From Variovorax sp. V213 (GTDB lineage: Bacteria; Pseudomonadota; Gammaproteobacteria; Burkholderiales; Burkholderiaceae_C): a stretch of DNA of 64,000 nucleotides. Below are positions 54,428 to 63,820 of the stretch, piece by piece. The stretch is taken from contig NZ_AP028664.1 in assembly GCF_041154455.1 (NCBI RefSeq), forward strand, positions 869,001 to 933,000, in the 5' to 3' direction. The translations under genes and the position numbers were made by a program. Within the stretch, counting starts at the first letter, position 1. Every line of letters begins with the position of its first letter. Under the pieces are notes generated by a model that worked only from the letters and a program-made list of their open reading frames with translations, had not been told where the DNA came from and ran no database searches.

Positions 54428-55921
54428 TCAGAATTGGAAATAGAGGAACGGGCTGTAGTTGCCCAGCTTCGAGACGCACCAGGCGAAGAGCGCGAAAGTG
54501 CCGATCGCGAGCACGGCCGAGGAGACCCAGGCCATGACGGGCTGGCCCGCAACCGCCTTCGGATGGGGAATCCAGCGCTCGAGCGAGATCGTCGGAGGCA
54601 ACGCAAGGCAGATGATGATGCCGACCAGCATGGTCTGGAAGAACTCGGGTTTGCGGAACGGCACCGGGCCGAGTTCGCTGAAGGCCGAGGCCGGCGCACC
54701 ATGCAGCCCGAGCATGCCCTTGTAGATGGCCATGGCCGTATGCACGCCGTCGGCGCGGAAGACGATCCAGGCCAGCACCACGCAAAGGAAGGTCAGCAGC
54801 CAGCCCAGCACGTGGGCCACGCGGCCCGGCGTGGCGTTGCGCCGCACCTTGGCATTCCACAGGTGGTTGATCATCAGGAACACGCCGTGCAGCGCGCCCC
54901 AGATCACAAAGGTCCATGCGGCGCCGTGCCAGAGCCCGCCAAGCAGCATCGTGAGGAACAGGTTCAGGTAGCGTCGCGCCGGACCCTTGCGGTTGCCGCC
55001 CAGCGGCACGTAGAGATAGTCGCGCAGGAAGTTCGACAGCGAGATGTGCCAGCGCCGCCAGAATTCGATAATGTTGGTCGACTTGTAGGGCGAGCGGAAA
55101 TTGAGCGGCAGCTGCACGCCCAGGCATAGCGAGAGGCCGACGGCCATGTCCGAATAGCCCGAGAAGTCGAAATAGATCTGCAGCGTATAGGCCAGCGCGC
55201 CGAACCACGAGGTGTAGAGCGTGGGCTCGATGCCCTTGTGCACGCCGTTGAACATCATGTCGGCGTATTGGCCCATCGGGTCCGCGATCAGCAGCTTCTT
55301 CGCGAGGCCGAAGGTGAAGATCGCCACGCCGAGCGCGACCTTGTTGGGGTCCAGCCGGTAGGTGGCCGGGTTCGCGAACTGCGGCATCATCTGCGCGTGA
55401 TGCAGCACCGGGCCAGCGATCAGGTGCGGAAAGTAGGTGACGAACAGCACGTAGTGGATGAAGCTGCGCTCATGCACCTTGCCCTGCCAGCAGTCGACCA
55501 GGAAGGCGATCTGGGTGAAGGTGTAGAACGAGATGCCGATCGGCAGCACGATGTGCAGCATCGGAATCTGCGACAGGCCGGCCGCGGCCAGTCCGTCGTT
55601 CACGTTCGACACGAAGAAGTTGGCGTACTTGAAGACCGCAAGCACACCCAGGTTGACCACCAGTGCCAGCACCAGCAGCGACTTCCGTTTGCGGTCATCC
55701 CGGCCGGGCGCGGGCGAGAGGTGCAGCCCGAACCAGTAGTTGATGCAGATGGACGCCACCAGGAGTGGAAGCGCCTTGACGCTCCACCAGCCGTAGAAGA
55801 ACAGCGAGGCCAGGGCGAGAAAGCCCGCCGCGGACCGGGCGTTGCGCTTGCCGATCAGGAAGAAGCCGATCAGGACCAGCGGAAAAAAGACAAAAATAAA
55901 GGGATACGAATTGAAAAGCAT
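54428..55921 (-). CDS. AlgI-like MBOAT O-acyltransferase
   Basis: A 497-residue membrane protein with about eleven helices. It begins MLFNSYPFIFVFFPLVLIGFF, the AlgI N terminus. Motifs are YSDMAVGLSLCLGVQLPLNFRSPYKSTNIIEFWRRWHISLSNFLRDYLYVPLGGNRKG and LLGGLWHGAAWTFVIWGALHG, which holds the invariant catalytic His. It moves acetyl groups across the inner membrane. The start at 55921 is set by this N terminus. It sits between coaE and the AlgJ-like gene, inside a block that is otherwise conserved. Confidence 0.92.
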   Translation of the reverse strand: MLFNSYPFIFVFFPLVLIGFFLIGKRNARSAAGFLALASLFFYGWWSVKALPLLVASICINYWFGLHLSPAPGRDDRKRKSLLVLALVVNLGVLAVFKYANFFVSNVNDGLAAAGLSQIPMLHIVLPIGISFYTFTQIAFLVDCWQGKVHERSFIHYVLFVTYFPHLIAGPVLHHAQMMPQFANPATYRLDPNKVALGVAIFTFGLAKKLLIADPMGQYADMMFNGVHKGIEPTLYTSWFGALAYTLQIYFDFSGYSDMAVGLSLCLGVQLPLNFRSPYKSTNIIEFWRRWHISLSNFLRDYLYVPLGGNRKGPARRYLNLFLTMLLGGLWHGAAWTFVIWGALHGVFLMINHLWNAKVRRNATPGRVAHVLGWLLTFLCVVLAWIVFRADGVHTAMAIYKGMLGLHGAPASAFSELGPVPFRKPEFFQTMLVGIIICLALPPTISLERWIPHPKAVAGQPVMAWVSSAVLAIGTFALFAWCVSKLGNYSPFLYFQF

Positions 55922-55998
55922 CGCGGGAGGGAGGGCACTCCGGCGAGCGCCTTTTTTGTCTTGATCGTTATGCGGCCGCTGCGGCGGCAAGTCTCGGA

Positions 55999-56604
55999 TT
56001 ATCGCGTGCCGGGCGGGGCCCACCGCTTCCAGAGACTCCGCACCTGTCCACCGAGTTCCTCCAGCGAGAGCGTCTCGTTGAAAATGACCGCATCCGCGGC
56101 AGCCCGGCGCAGCTTGCGCGCAGCCTGCTGGGCAATCACGGCGCGCACGGCCTCGTGCGTCCAGCCGGAGCGCGCCATGACGCGTCGCAATTGCGTTTCC
56201 TCGCTGGCATCGACCACGAGCACCCTGTCCACGAGGGCCCGCCAGCGGCCGGATTCGACCAGCAGCGGTACGTCGAAAACCACCACGGCGTCCGGGCCCG
56301 CGGCGGACGCCAGGCGCTCGGTCTCGGCACCGATCAGCGGATGCAGGATCGATTCGAGGCGCTTCTTCGCGCTGTTGTCGGCGAACACGAGCTGCCGCAT
56401 TCCGGCGCGATCCAGGCCGCCGTCCGGTGCAATGGCCGCCCGGCCGAAGGCAGCCTCGATGGCGGGCATCGCAAGGCCTCCGGGCTGCGCGATGCGGCGC
56501 GCGATGGCGTCGGTGTCGACCAGGACTGCACCTTCTGCAACCAGCAACGCGGCGACCGTGCTTTTGCCGCTTCCGATGCCCCCGGTCAGACCGATGCGCC
56601 GCAT
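55999..56604 (-). CDS. coaE: Dephospho-CoA kinase
   Basis: A 201-residue kinase, the last step of CoA biosynthesis. Walker A is RIGLTGGIGSGKSTVAALL near the N terminus, followed by VDTDAIARRI and VVVFDVPLLVESG with LVVDASEETQLRRVMARSGW. The start at 56604 is set by MRRIGLTGG. It follows pilD by 10 nt, typical of the pilBCD-coaE order. Confidence 0.96.
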   Translation of the reverse strand: MRRIGLTGGIGSGKSTVAALLVAEGAVLVDTDAIARRIAQPGGLAMPAIEAAFGRAAIAPDGGLDRAGMRQLVFADNSAKKRLESILHPLIGAETERLASAAGPDAVVVFDVPLLVESGRWRALVDRVLVVDASEETQLRRVMARSGWTHEAVRAVIAQQAARKLRRAAADAVIFNETLSLEELGGQVRSLWKRWAPPGTR

Positions 56605-56614
56605 CACTGGCTCT

Positions 56615-57580
56615 TCAACGGGCAAATGCGCCGAGCGGGAAGGCGAATGGAATCCATTGCCGCACGAGTTCGGGGCCCGCCACGAGGCAGACAAGGCCCG
56701 CACCGGCAAGGAAGGGGCCGAAGGCCATGGGAATGTCCTTGTGCGCCAGCTTGCCGACGAAACGCAGCGTCAGGCCGATCACGGCGCCCACCAGCGATGA
56801 GACGAGGATGATGGCAATGAGGTAGTCGGCCCCGAACCATGCACCCAGTGCCGCCAGCAGCTTGAAGTCGCCATATCCCATGCCTTCCTTGCCCGTGACC
56901 AGGCGATAGCCATGGTACACAAGCCAGAGGCTCAGGTAGCCGAACACCGCGCCCCAGAGCGACGAACTCAGCGCGATGCCGGTCCAGCCCATGGCCGCGC
57001 CGATGAGCCCCAGCCAGAGCAGCGGATAGTTGAGCGCATCGGGCAGGAACTGGGTGTCGAAATCGATCAGGAACTGGCAGATCAGTAGCGCCGCGAAGGC
57101 GGCCCAGAGCGCGCCGGTGGGCGTGAGGCCGAAGCGGTAAGCGCAAAGAGCGAACAGCACCCCGGTGATCAGTTCGACCAGCGGATAGCGCGGACTGATG
57201 GAGGTCTTGCAGGCGGCGCAACGGCCCCGCAGCACCAGGTAGCTCAGCACCGGAATGTTCTCGTACCAGCGGATCTTGTGCCCGCAGGCTCCGCATCGCG
57301 AGGCCGGACGGGCCAGGTCGAAGGGCGGCAGGCCCTCGATCGCCAGCGCTGCCTTGTCCGCCGCGGCTTCAAGGCCGGGCGGGGGCGCGGTCTTCGGCCC
57401 GAACACCAGCGACCACAGCGATGGAACATCCTTGGACGACATCAGGTTGGCCACGGCATCGGCGAGCCAGCCGCGGTACATCATCACCGGCGTGCGGTAG
57501 ATCACCACGTTGAGGAAACTGCCGACCAACAACCCCAGGACGCCGGCGAAAGCGGCGTCGAACTCCTGCGAAACCAGCAT
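56615..57580 (-). CDS. pilD: Prepilin peptidase / N-methyltransferase
   Basis: A 321-residue inner-membrane aspartic peptidase. The N-terminal GxLVGSFLNVVIYRTP stretch and paired CxxC motifs (CGACG ... CAAC) form the methyltransferase zinc site, and GMGYGDFKLLAALGAW has the catalytic GxGD; the first Asp is in LIDFDTQFLPD. It processes type IV pilins and pseudopilins. The N-terminal cytoplasmic loop is longer than usual (about 45 extra residues between helix 1 and the CxxC site). It overlaps pilC by one base (ATGA). Confidence 0.94.
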   Translation of the reverse strand: MLVSQEFDAAFAGVLGLLVGSFLNVVIYRTPVMMYRGWLADAVANLMSSKDVPSLWSLVFGPKTAPPPGLEAAADKAALAIEGLPPFDLARPASRCGACGHKIRWYENIPVLSYLVLRGRCAACKTSISPRYPLVELITGVLFALCAYRFGLTPTGALWAAFAALLICQFLIDFDTQFLPDALNYPLLWLGLIGAAMGWTGIALSSSLWGAVFGYLSLWLVYHGYRLVTGKEGMGYGDFKLLAALGAWFGADYLIAIILVSSLVGAVIGLTLRFVGKLAHKDIPMAFGPFLAGAGLVCLVAGPELVRQWIPFAFPLGAFAR

Positions 57581-58809
57581 CAGACGACTTGGCCCAGCTT
57601 GAAGATGGGCAGGTACATCGACACCACGATGCCGCCGATGATCGTGCCGAGGAACACGATGATGATGGGTTCCATCAGGCTCGAGAGGCCCGCGACCATG
57701 TCGTCCACTTCGGATTCGTAGAAGTCCGCCGCCTTGCCGAGCATGTGGTCGATGGAGCCGGATTCTTCGCCGATGGCCGTCATCTGGATCACCATCGACG
57801 GGAACAGGTTGACGTTGGTCATGGCCGTGGTGAGGCTGGTGCCGGTCGAAACCTCTTGCTGGATCTTGGCCGTGGCGTCGCCGTACACCGTGTTGCCCGA
57901 CGCACCGCCCACCGAGTCGAGCGCTTCGACCAGCGGAACGCCGGCGGCGAACATGGTGGCAAGGGTGCGGGTCCATCGGGCCACGCACGACTTTTCGATC
58001 AGCGTGCCGAAGATCGGCACGCGCAGCAGCGCGCGGTCCATGACCCGCTGCACGCGTTCGTTGCGTTTCCAGGCCTGCAGGAAAAAGTAAGTGCCTCCGC
58101 CGATCACGCCGAAGATCAGCCACCAGTAGGAGACGAAGAATTCGCTCATGGCCATCACGAACAGCGTCGGGGCGGGCAGATCGGCGCCGAAAGAGGTGAA
58201 CACCTGCTTGAACGCCGGAATCACGAAGATCATGATGATGGCGACCACCACGAACGCGACCACGACCACCGACGTCGGGTACATCAGCGCCGACTTGATC
58301 TTGGACTTGATCGCCTCGGTCTTTTCCATGTAGGTGGCCAGGCGGTCCAGCAGGTCTTCCAGGATACCGGCCGCTTCGCCGGCTTCCACCAGGTTGCAGT
58401 AGAGGTTGTCGAAATACTTCGGAAACTTGCGGAAGGCGGCTGAAAGCGAGGTCCCGGTCTCCACGTCGCTGCGGATGTCGTTGAGCAGCTTGGCAACGCT
58501 TGCGTTGGCATTGCCCCGGCCGACGATGTCGAACGACTGCAAAAGCGGCACGCCGGCCTTCATCATCGTTGCCAGCTGGCGCGTGAAGATCGCAATGTCC
58601 TTGGGCTTGATCGCCTTGCCCGAGCGCATGCGGCGCTTCTTGATCTTGGATGCGAGAACCCCCTGGCGCCGCAGGGCGGCCTGAACCTGGTTCTCGCCGG
58701 CGGCCCGAAGCTCGCCGCGCACCAGCTTGCCGTTGCGGTCCTTGCCTTCCCACTCGTAGACGAATTCCTTGAGCGTGCTTGAGGTGCGGGTGGATGCCAC
58801 TGTTGCCAT
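57580..58809 (-). CDS. pilC: Type IV pilus inner-membrane platform protein PilC
   Basis: A 409-residue protein with two T2SSF domains. The first has FTRQLATMMKAGVPLLQSFDIVGRG, the second WTRTLATMFAAGVPLVEALDSVGGASGN; three membrane segments are visible. It couples the PilB motor to pilus assembly. It lies between pilB (30 nt) and pilD on the same strand. Confidence 0.96.
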   Translation of the reverse strand: MATVASTRTSSTLKEFVYEWEGKDRNGKLVRGELRAAGENQVQAALRRQGVLASKIKKRRMRSGKAIKPKDIAIFTRQLATMMKAGVPLLQSFDIVGRGNANASVAKLLNDIRSDVETGTSLSAAFRKFPKYFDNLYCNLVEAGEAAGILEDLLDRLATYMEKTEAIKSKIKSALMYPTSVVVVAFVVVAIIMIFVIPAFKQVFTSFGADLPAPTLFVMAMSEFFVSYWWLIFGVIGGGTYFFLQAWKRNERVQRVMDRALLRVPIFGTLIEKSCVARWTRTLATMFAAGVPLVEALDSVGGASGNTVYGDATAKIQQEVSTGTSLTTAMTNVNLFPSMVIQMTAIGEESGSIDHMLGKAADFYESEVDDMVAGLSSLMEPIIIVFLGTIIGGIVVSMYLPIFKLGQVV

Positions 58810-58839
58810 TCGATCTCCGATTTGCAGTGTGTTCGTTCG

Positions 58840-60579
58840 TTATTCGTTGGTGACCGCCAGCACTTCTTCGAGTGAGGTGAGCCCTTGCATGACTTTTCTG
58901 AGGCCGGACTGCCGCAACGAGCGAACGCCCTCGGCTTCGGACTGGCGCGCAATGTCCAGCGCGCTGCCGTCGCGCAGGATGATGGCCTGGATCGCTTCGG
59001 AGATCGGCATCACCTGGTAGATGCCGACCCGGCCCTTGTAGCCACCATTGCACACGGAGCAGCCGACCGGACGATAGGGCTTCCAGGAACCATCGAGTTC
59101 AGCGTCCTTGAAGCCCGCGTCGAGCAGAGCCTGGCGCGGCACGTCGGCCGGCGCGCGGCACAAATGGCACAGGCGGCGGGCCAGCCGCTGCGCCGTGATC
59201 AGGATGACACTCGAGGCGATGTTGAACGGCGCAATGCCCATGTTCCGCATGCGCGTGAGCGTGGTCGGCGCGTCATTGGTGTGCAGCGTCGAAAGCACCA
59301 GGTGGCCCGTCTGCGCGGCCTTGATCGAGATGTCGGCGGTTTCGAGGTCCCGGATTTCGCCGACCATGATGATGTCGGGATCCTGCCGGAGGAAAGCGCG
59401 CAGCGCGGCGGCGAACGTGAGTCCGGCACGCTCGTTCACGTTGACCTGGTTCACGCCGGGGAGGTTGATTTCGGACGGGTCTTCGGCCGTGGCGATATTG
59501 ACGCCCGGCTGGTTCAGCAGGTTCAGGCAGGTGTAAAGCGACACCGTCTTGCCGGAACCCGTGGGGCCCGTCACCAGCACCATGCCGTAGGGACGCCCGA
59601 TCGCATTCAGCAACCGCTCCTTTTCATCGGCGTCGTAGCCGAGCGCATCGATGCCCAGGCGTGCACTGCTCGGGTCGAGAATACGGATCACGATCTTTTC
59701 GCCGAACAGCGTGGGCAGCGTGCTCACGCGAAAGTCGATCACGCGATCCGGGCCGATCTTGAGCTTCATGCGGCCGTCCTGCGGCACGCGTTTTTCAGAG
59801 ATGTCGAGCCGCGAAATGACCTTGATCCGCGAAGCCAGCTTGTCCTTGATCAGCGTGGGCGGGCTCGCGATTTCGCGCAGTTCGCCGTCGATGCGAAAGC
59901 GCACGCGGTAGTTGTGCTCGTAGGGCTCGAAGTGAATGTCCGAGGCCCGCATGCTGACGCCGTCGAGCAGCATTTTGTGCAGGAACCGGACGACCGGGGC
60001 ATCCTCGACTTCGGCGACGGCCGCCTGTTCGTTGGCGTCGCCCGACGTATCGGCCATGACATCGTCGAACTCGAAGTCCCCCCCGCCGACGATGTTGTTG
60101 AGGGTTTCCGACGCGCTGACAGCGGCGGCCTCGATCATGCGCGACAGCTTGTCGTATTCGGCGATGACCCAGTCCACGCCCATCTGGGACGCAAACTTGA
60201 TCTTTTCCACGGCCTGCTGGTCCGAGGGGTCCGCTGTTGCAACAATGAGACGGTTGTTGCGCTTGCTGAGCACCACGATGCGGTAGGCGAGGCACAGCTT
60301 CGGGTCCACCAGGTCCTTGGGCAGGCGCTGGTGGTCGATGGCGTCCAGGTCGAGCAGCGGGGCGCCGAAAGCGGAAGAAAGCGTGTGGGCCAGGTCTGCG
60401 GCCGATACGGCGCCGCTGCCGGTCAGCTCGGCAATGAAGCTGGTGCGACTGCTCAGCGACTTCTGGTAGATGTCTTCCGCAGTCTTCGCAGGAAGCTTGC
60501 CGGCTGAAACCAAGGCGCGCGCAAGGCCCGGGAGGGCGATTTGCGTGTTTTCTTTAACAGGAAGTTCGGCGGCAGCCAT
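58840..60579 (-). CDS. pilB: Type IV pilus assembly ATPase PilB
   Basis: A 579-residue secretion ATPase. The N-terminal T2SSE_N region precedes the ATPase core with Walker A VLVTGPTGSGKTVSLYTCL, the Asp box (EDPSEINLPGVNQVNVNERAGLTF), the Walker B / His box (RQDPDIIMVGEIRDLETADISIKAAQTGHLVLSTLHTNDAP), and the tetracysteine zinc motif (CHLCRAP ... CSVCNGGYKGR). It powers pilus extension. It is the first gene of pilBCD-coaE. Confidence 0.97.
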   Translation of the reverse strand: MAAAELPVKENTQIALPGLARALVSAGKLPAKTAEDIYQKSLSSRTSFIAELTGSGAVSAADLAHTLSSAFGAPLLDLDAIDHQRLPKDLVDPKLCLAYRIVVLSKRNNRLIVATADPSDQQAVEKIKFASQMGVDWVIAEYDKLSRMIEAAAVSASETLNNIVGGGDFEFDDVMADTSGDANEQAAVAEVEDAPVVRFLHKMLLDGVSMRASDIHFEPYEHNYRVRFRIDGELREIASPPTLIKDKLASRIKVISRLDISEKRVPQDGRMKLKIGPDRVIDFRVSTLPTLFGEKIVIRILDPSSARLGIDALGYDADEKERLLNAIGRPYGMVLVTGPTGSGKTVSLYTCLNLLNQPGVNIATAEDPSEINLPGVNQVNVNERAGLTFAAALRAFLRQDPDIIMVGEIRDLETADISIKAAQTGHLVLSTLHTNDAPTTLTRMRNMGIAPFNIASSVILITAQRLARRLCHLCRAPADVPRQALLDAGFKDAELDGSWKPYRPVGCSVCNGGYKGRVGIYQVMPISEAIQAIILRDGSALDIARQSEAEGVRSLRQSGLRKVMQGLTSLEEVLAVTNE

Positions 60580-60695
60580 TCAGCGAAATTGCAAGAGATG
60601 TGAAAAAATGCTTCACGATCATCGCTGAACGCCCTCGCCATGTAAATCGCTACGCAGCAACAGGCATGGGCATTATTGGTGCCAGCCGAAAAGAC

Positions 60696-60772
60696 TGGTC
60701 GGGGTGAGAGGATTCGAACCTCCGGCCTCTACGTCCCGAACGTAGCGCTCTACCAGGCTAAGCTACACCCCG
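60696..60772 (-). tRNA. tRNA-Pro(CGG)
   Basis: On the minus strand the 77-nt sequence starts CGGGGTG and ends CACCCCG-A-CCA with an encoded CCA (60698-60696). The anticodon stem CTACG/CGTAG encloses TTCGGGA, which gives anticodon CGG. The D arm and GGTTCGAATCC T arm are normal. It lies between ispB and pilB. Confidence 0.96.
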
Positions 60773-60821
60773 ATTGGTTGCAGAAAAAGAGAAGTCGTCC
60801 TTGCCAACTCTTGTGAGGTGT

Positions 60822-61859
60822 TCAGGCACGTCGCTCAAGCAACTGAGCCGCCAATTGTAGCAAACCGTCGGCGTGCAAATTGGACGGAAAGTCGCGCAAC
60901 GCATGAATCGCGCGTTTTGCCTCATCGGCCGCAGCGGCGCGCGAGGCCTCCAGCGCGCCCGTGCTGTGGACGATTTCGATGATCTTGCCAAGCTGGGCCG
61001 TGTCGCCGGCCTCGATGGCCGCGCGCACCAGCGCGCCCTGGGCGGGGCTGCCGCGCCGCATGGCGAAGATCAGCGGCAGCGTGGTCTTGCCTTCGCGCAG
61101 GTCGTCGCCCACGTTCTTTCCGGTTTCGTGGGCGTCTCCGGCGTAGTCGAGCACGTCGTCGATCACCTGGAACGCGGTGCCCAGCGCCTGGCCATAGGTG
61201 GCGCAGGCTTCCTCGACCTCGGGCGTGGCGCCCGCCAGCACGGCCGCGAGCCGTGTGCTGGCTTCGAAAAGCTTGGCGGTCTTGGAGCGGATCACGCGCA
61301 GGTACGCCGCTTCGTCCAGTGAAGCGTCGTGCATGTTCATCAGCTGGAGCACCTCGCCTTCTGCGATCACGTTGGTCGCCTCGGCCAGAATTTGCATGAT
61401 GCGCATGTTGTTTGCATCCAACATCATCTGGAAGGCACGTGAATACAGGAAGTCGCCGACCAACACGCTGGCGGGGTTGCCGAACGATTCGTTGGCCGTC
61501 GGACGTCCGCGGCGCAGCGTCGACTCGTCGACGACGTCGTCATGCAGCAGGGTGGCCGTGTGGATGAACTCCACCACCGCCGCCAGGTTGAAGCGCTGCT
61601 CGCCCGTGTATCCGAGGGCGCCCGACATTAGGAGCAGCAGCGCCGGCCGCAGGCGTTTGCCGCCGGCGGAGATGATGTACTTGGAAACCTGGCTGACCAG
61701 GGGCACGCCCGTATCGAGGCGCCGCGAGATCACACGGTCGACTTCGACCATGTCGCCGGCGATCAAATCCAGCACGGTGGCGGTGGGGGAGGTATCGGCG
61801 GCGTGAACTGGCAAAGCGTTTGCGCGCGGCGCGTCTGAATACGAAGGTGGCAGCGGCAC
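60822..61859 (-). CDS. ispB: Polyprenyl (octaprenyl) diphosphate synthase
   Basis: A 345-residue trans-prenyl transferase that makes the ubiquinone side chain. The first Asp-rich motif is LLHDDVVDES, the second DDVLDYAGD; the substrate lysine/arginine region GGKRLRPALLLL is present. Bulky residues upstream of the first motif cannot be used to set chain length by eye. It is divergent from rplU, the usual ispB/rplU arrangement, and tRNA-Pro follows. Confidence 0.95.
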   Translation of the reverse strand: MPLPPSYSDAPRANALPVHAADTSPTATVLDLIAGDMVEVDRVISRRLDTGVPLVSQVSKYIISAGGKRLRPALLLLMSGALGYTGEQRFNLAAVVEFIHTATLLHDDVVDESTLRRGRPTANESFGNPASVLVGDFLYSRAFQMMLDANNMRIMQILAEATNVIAEGEVLQLMNMHDASLDEAAYLRVIRSKTAKLFEASTRLAAVLAGATPEVEEACATYGQALGTAFQVIDDVLDYAGDAHETGKNVGDDLREGKTTLPLIFAMRRGSPAQGALVRAAIEAGDTAQLGKIIEIVHSTGALEASRAAAADEAKRAIHALRDFPSNLHADGLLQLAAQLLERRA

Positions 61860-61944
61860 AAGGCCGGAAGGCGCAGATTATAGGGAGGAGCGCGTGCTGT
61901 CCCGGCGTGCGTCGCGCCTAAACCATGTTAGCGCGCGCAAACCG

Positions 61945-61953
61945 TGCTAGAAT
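61945..61953 (+). promoter_or_regulatory. Extended -10 promoter element upstream of rplU
   Basis: TGCTAGAAT is an extended -10 (TGnTAnAAT) 50 nt before the rplU ATG at 62004. A -35 hexamer is not clear. The rplU-rpmA transcript probably starts just downstream. Confidence 0.5.
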
Positions 61954-62003
61954 CTTGGGCTCTGCGGAATTCGCCGTAGAGCTCATATTCCCAAGAGGTT
62001 CAC

Positions 62004-62315
62004 ATGTACGCGGTCATAAAAACCGGCGGCAAGCAGTATCGCGTTGCTTCCGGCGAAAAAATTAAAGTAGAACAGATTGCTGCGGATGTAGGCCAGGAAA
62101 TCGTGATCGATCAGGTTCTCGCAGTCGGCAACGGCAGCGAAATCAAGGTCGGTACGCCCCTGGTGTCCGGCGCAACGGTGACAGTCACGGTACTGTCGCA
62201 CGGCAAGCACGACAAGGTTCGCATCTTCAAGATGCGCCGTCGCAAGCACTATCAGAAACGTCAAGGCCATCGCCAGCAGTTCACCGAACTGCAAATCGGC
62301 GCGATCGCCGGCTAA
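62004..62315 (+). CDS. rplU: 50S ribosomal protein L21
   Basis: A 103-residue ribosomal protein. It starts MYAVIKTGGKQYRVASGEKIKVEQI and contains the L21 signature KMRRRKHYQKRQGHRQQFTELQI. It binds 23S rRNA. It is followed by rpmA 12 nt later. Confidence 0.98.
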   Translation: MYAVIKTGGKQYRVASGEKIKVEQIAADVGQEIVIDQVLAVGNGSEIKVGTPLVSGATVTVTVLSHGKHDKVRIFKMRRRKHYQKRQGHRQQFTELQIGAIAG

Positions 62316-62327
62316 GGAGCAGATTCC

Positions 62328-62588
62328 ATGGCACAGAAAAAAGGCGGCGGCTCAACGCGAAACGGGCGCGATTCCAAGCCCAAAATGCTCGGCGTGAAGG
62401 CGTTCGGCGGCGAACTGATCAGCGCAGGCTCGATCATCGTGCGCCAGCGCGGCACCCAGTTCCACCCCGGCGTGAATGTCGGCGTGGGCAAGGACCACAC
62501 GCTGTTTGCACTGGTTGACGGCCATGTGTCGTTCGGCGTCAAGGGCGCACTGAACAAGCACACGGTCAACGTGACCCCCGCGGCATAA
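62328..62588 (+). CDS. rpmA: 50S ribosomal protein L27
   Basis: An 86-residue protein that starts MAQKKGGGSTRNGRDSKPKMLGVKAFGG and has GSIIVRQRGTQFHPGVNVG. The N-terminal tail reaches the peptidyl-transferase centre. It is followed by a strong terminator before obgE. Confidence 0.98.
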   Translation: MAQKKGGGSTRNGRDSKPKMLGVKAFGGELISAGSIIVRQRGTQFHPGVNVGVGKDHTLFALVDGHVSFGVKGALNKHTVNVTPAA

Positions 62589-62611
62589 GCCCAGGTCACT
62601 TCGATCAGCTC

Positions 62612-62642
62612 GAAGCCCCGCTTTGCCGGGGCTTCTTCATTT
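62612..62642 (+). terminator. Rho-independent terminator after rpmA
   Basis: Perfect 9-bp stem GAAGCCCCG (62612-62620) / CGGGGCTTC (62627-62635) with a 6-nt loop, followed by TTCATTT. It begins 24 nt after the rpmA stop, so it should limit read-through into obgE. Confidence 0.8.
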
Positions 62643-62658
62643 GTACACTGGATACCCC

Positions 62659-63735
62659 ATGAAGTTCGTCGACGAAGCCTTCATCGACATCGCCGCGGGC
62701 GATGGCGGCAACGGCTGCGTGTCGTTCCGTCATGAAAAATACAAGGAATTCGGCGGCCCCAACGGCGGCGACGGCGGCCGCGGCGGCCACGTCTATGCGG
62801 TGGCCGATTCCAACCTCAACACCCTGGTCGACTTCCGCTACTCGCGCCGCCACGAGGCCAGGCGCGGCGAGCACGGCATGGGCTCCGACATGTTCGGCGC
62901 CGCGGGCGACGACATCGTGTTGAAGATGCCGGTCGGAACCATCATTTCCGATGCCGAGACGGGCGAGGTGCTGTATGAGCTGCTCAAGGAAGGCGAGGTC
63001 GTCACCATCGCCAAGGGCGGCGACGGCGGCTTCGGCAACATGCGTTTCAAGAGCGCCATCAACCGTGCCCCGCGGCAGAAGACGCCGGGCTGGCCCGGCG
63101 AGAAGAAGAGCCTCAAGCTCGAACTCAAGGTGCTCGCCGACGTCGGGCTGCTCGGCATGCCGAATGCGGGCAAGTCGACCCTGATCAGCGCCATTTCGAA
63201 TGCGCGCCCGCGCATCGCCGACTATCCCTTCACCACGCTGCATCCGAACCTCGGCGTGGTGCGCGTAGGCCCTGAGCAGAGCTTCGTGGTGGCGGATCTT
63301 CCGGGCCTGATCGAGGGCGCGTCGGAAGGCGCGGGCCTCGGCCACCTGTTCCTGCGCCACCTCCAGCGCACCCGCCTGCTGCTGCACGTGATCGACCTGG
63401 CGCCCTTCGACGACGCCGTCGACCCGGTGGCGCAGGCGAAGGCCATCGTCGGCGAGCTGAAAAAGTACGACACCGCGCTCTACGAGAAGCCGCGCTGGCT
63501 CGTGCTCAACAAGCTCGACATGGTGCCTGGCGACGAACGCGCAGCGCGCGTGAAAGACTTCGTCAAGCGCATGCGCTTCAAGGGTCCTGTGTTCGAGATC
63601 TCCGCGCTCACGCGGGAGGGCTGCGAGCACCTTGTGCAGGCGGTCTACCAGCACATCAAGGCGCAGCAGGTGGCGGAGCAGGTGCCGCTCGAGGTCGATC
63701 CGCGCTTTGCCGAACTGCCGCCCGATCCGGCCTGA
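62659..63735 (+). CDS. obgE: GTPase ObgE/CgtA
   Basis: A 358-residue GTPase that acts in ribosome assembly and the stringent response. The Obg glycine-rich fold starts MKFVDEAFIDIAAGDGGNGCVSFRHEK and continues GGxGGxG repeats (GGPNGGDGGRGGHV). The G domain has Walker A GLLGMPNAGKSTLIS, DLPGLIEGAS and NKLDMV. The start at 62659 is set by this N terminus; an upstream in-frame ATG (62623) lies inside the rpmA terminator and is rejected. The C-terminal domain is short. Confidence 0.97.
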   Translation: MKFVDEAFIDIAAGDGGNGCVSFRHEKYKEFGGPNGGDGGRGGHVYAVADSNLNTLVDFRYSRRHEARRGEHGMGSDMFGAAGDDIVLKMPVGTIISDAETGEVLYELLKEGEVVTIAKGGDGGFGNMRFKSAINRAPRQKTPGWPGEKKSLKLELKVLADVGLLGMPNAGKSTLISAISNARPRIADYPFTTLHPNLGVVRVGPEQSFVVADLPGLIEGASEGAGLGHLFLRHLQRTRLLLHVIDLAPFDDAVDPVAQAKAIVGELKKYDTALYEKPRWLVLNKLDMVPGDERAARVKDFVKRMRFKGPVFEISALTREGCEHLVQAVYQHIKAQQVAEQVPLEVDPRFAELPPDPA

Positions 63736-63820
63736 GCGCCGCCGAGCATCGGCAGCCGATGCAGCTCCATAGATAGACAGCCGACACGCAGTATTCACGA
63801 CACGACCGCCAAAGCCTCCA

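Noticed and set aside
62623..62658. Upstream start for obgE
   Set aside because: It lies within the rpmA terminator hairpin and adds residues foreign to the Obg N terminus.
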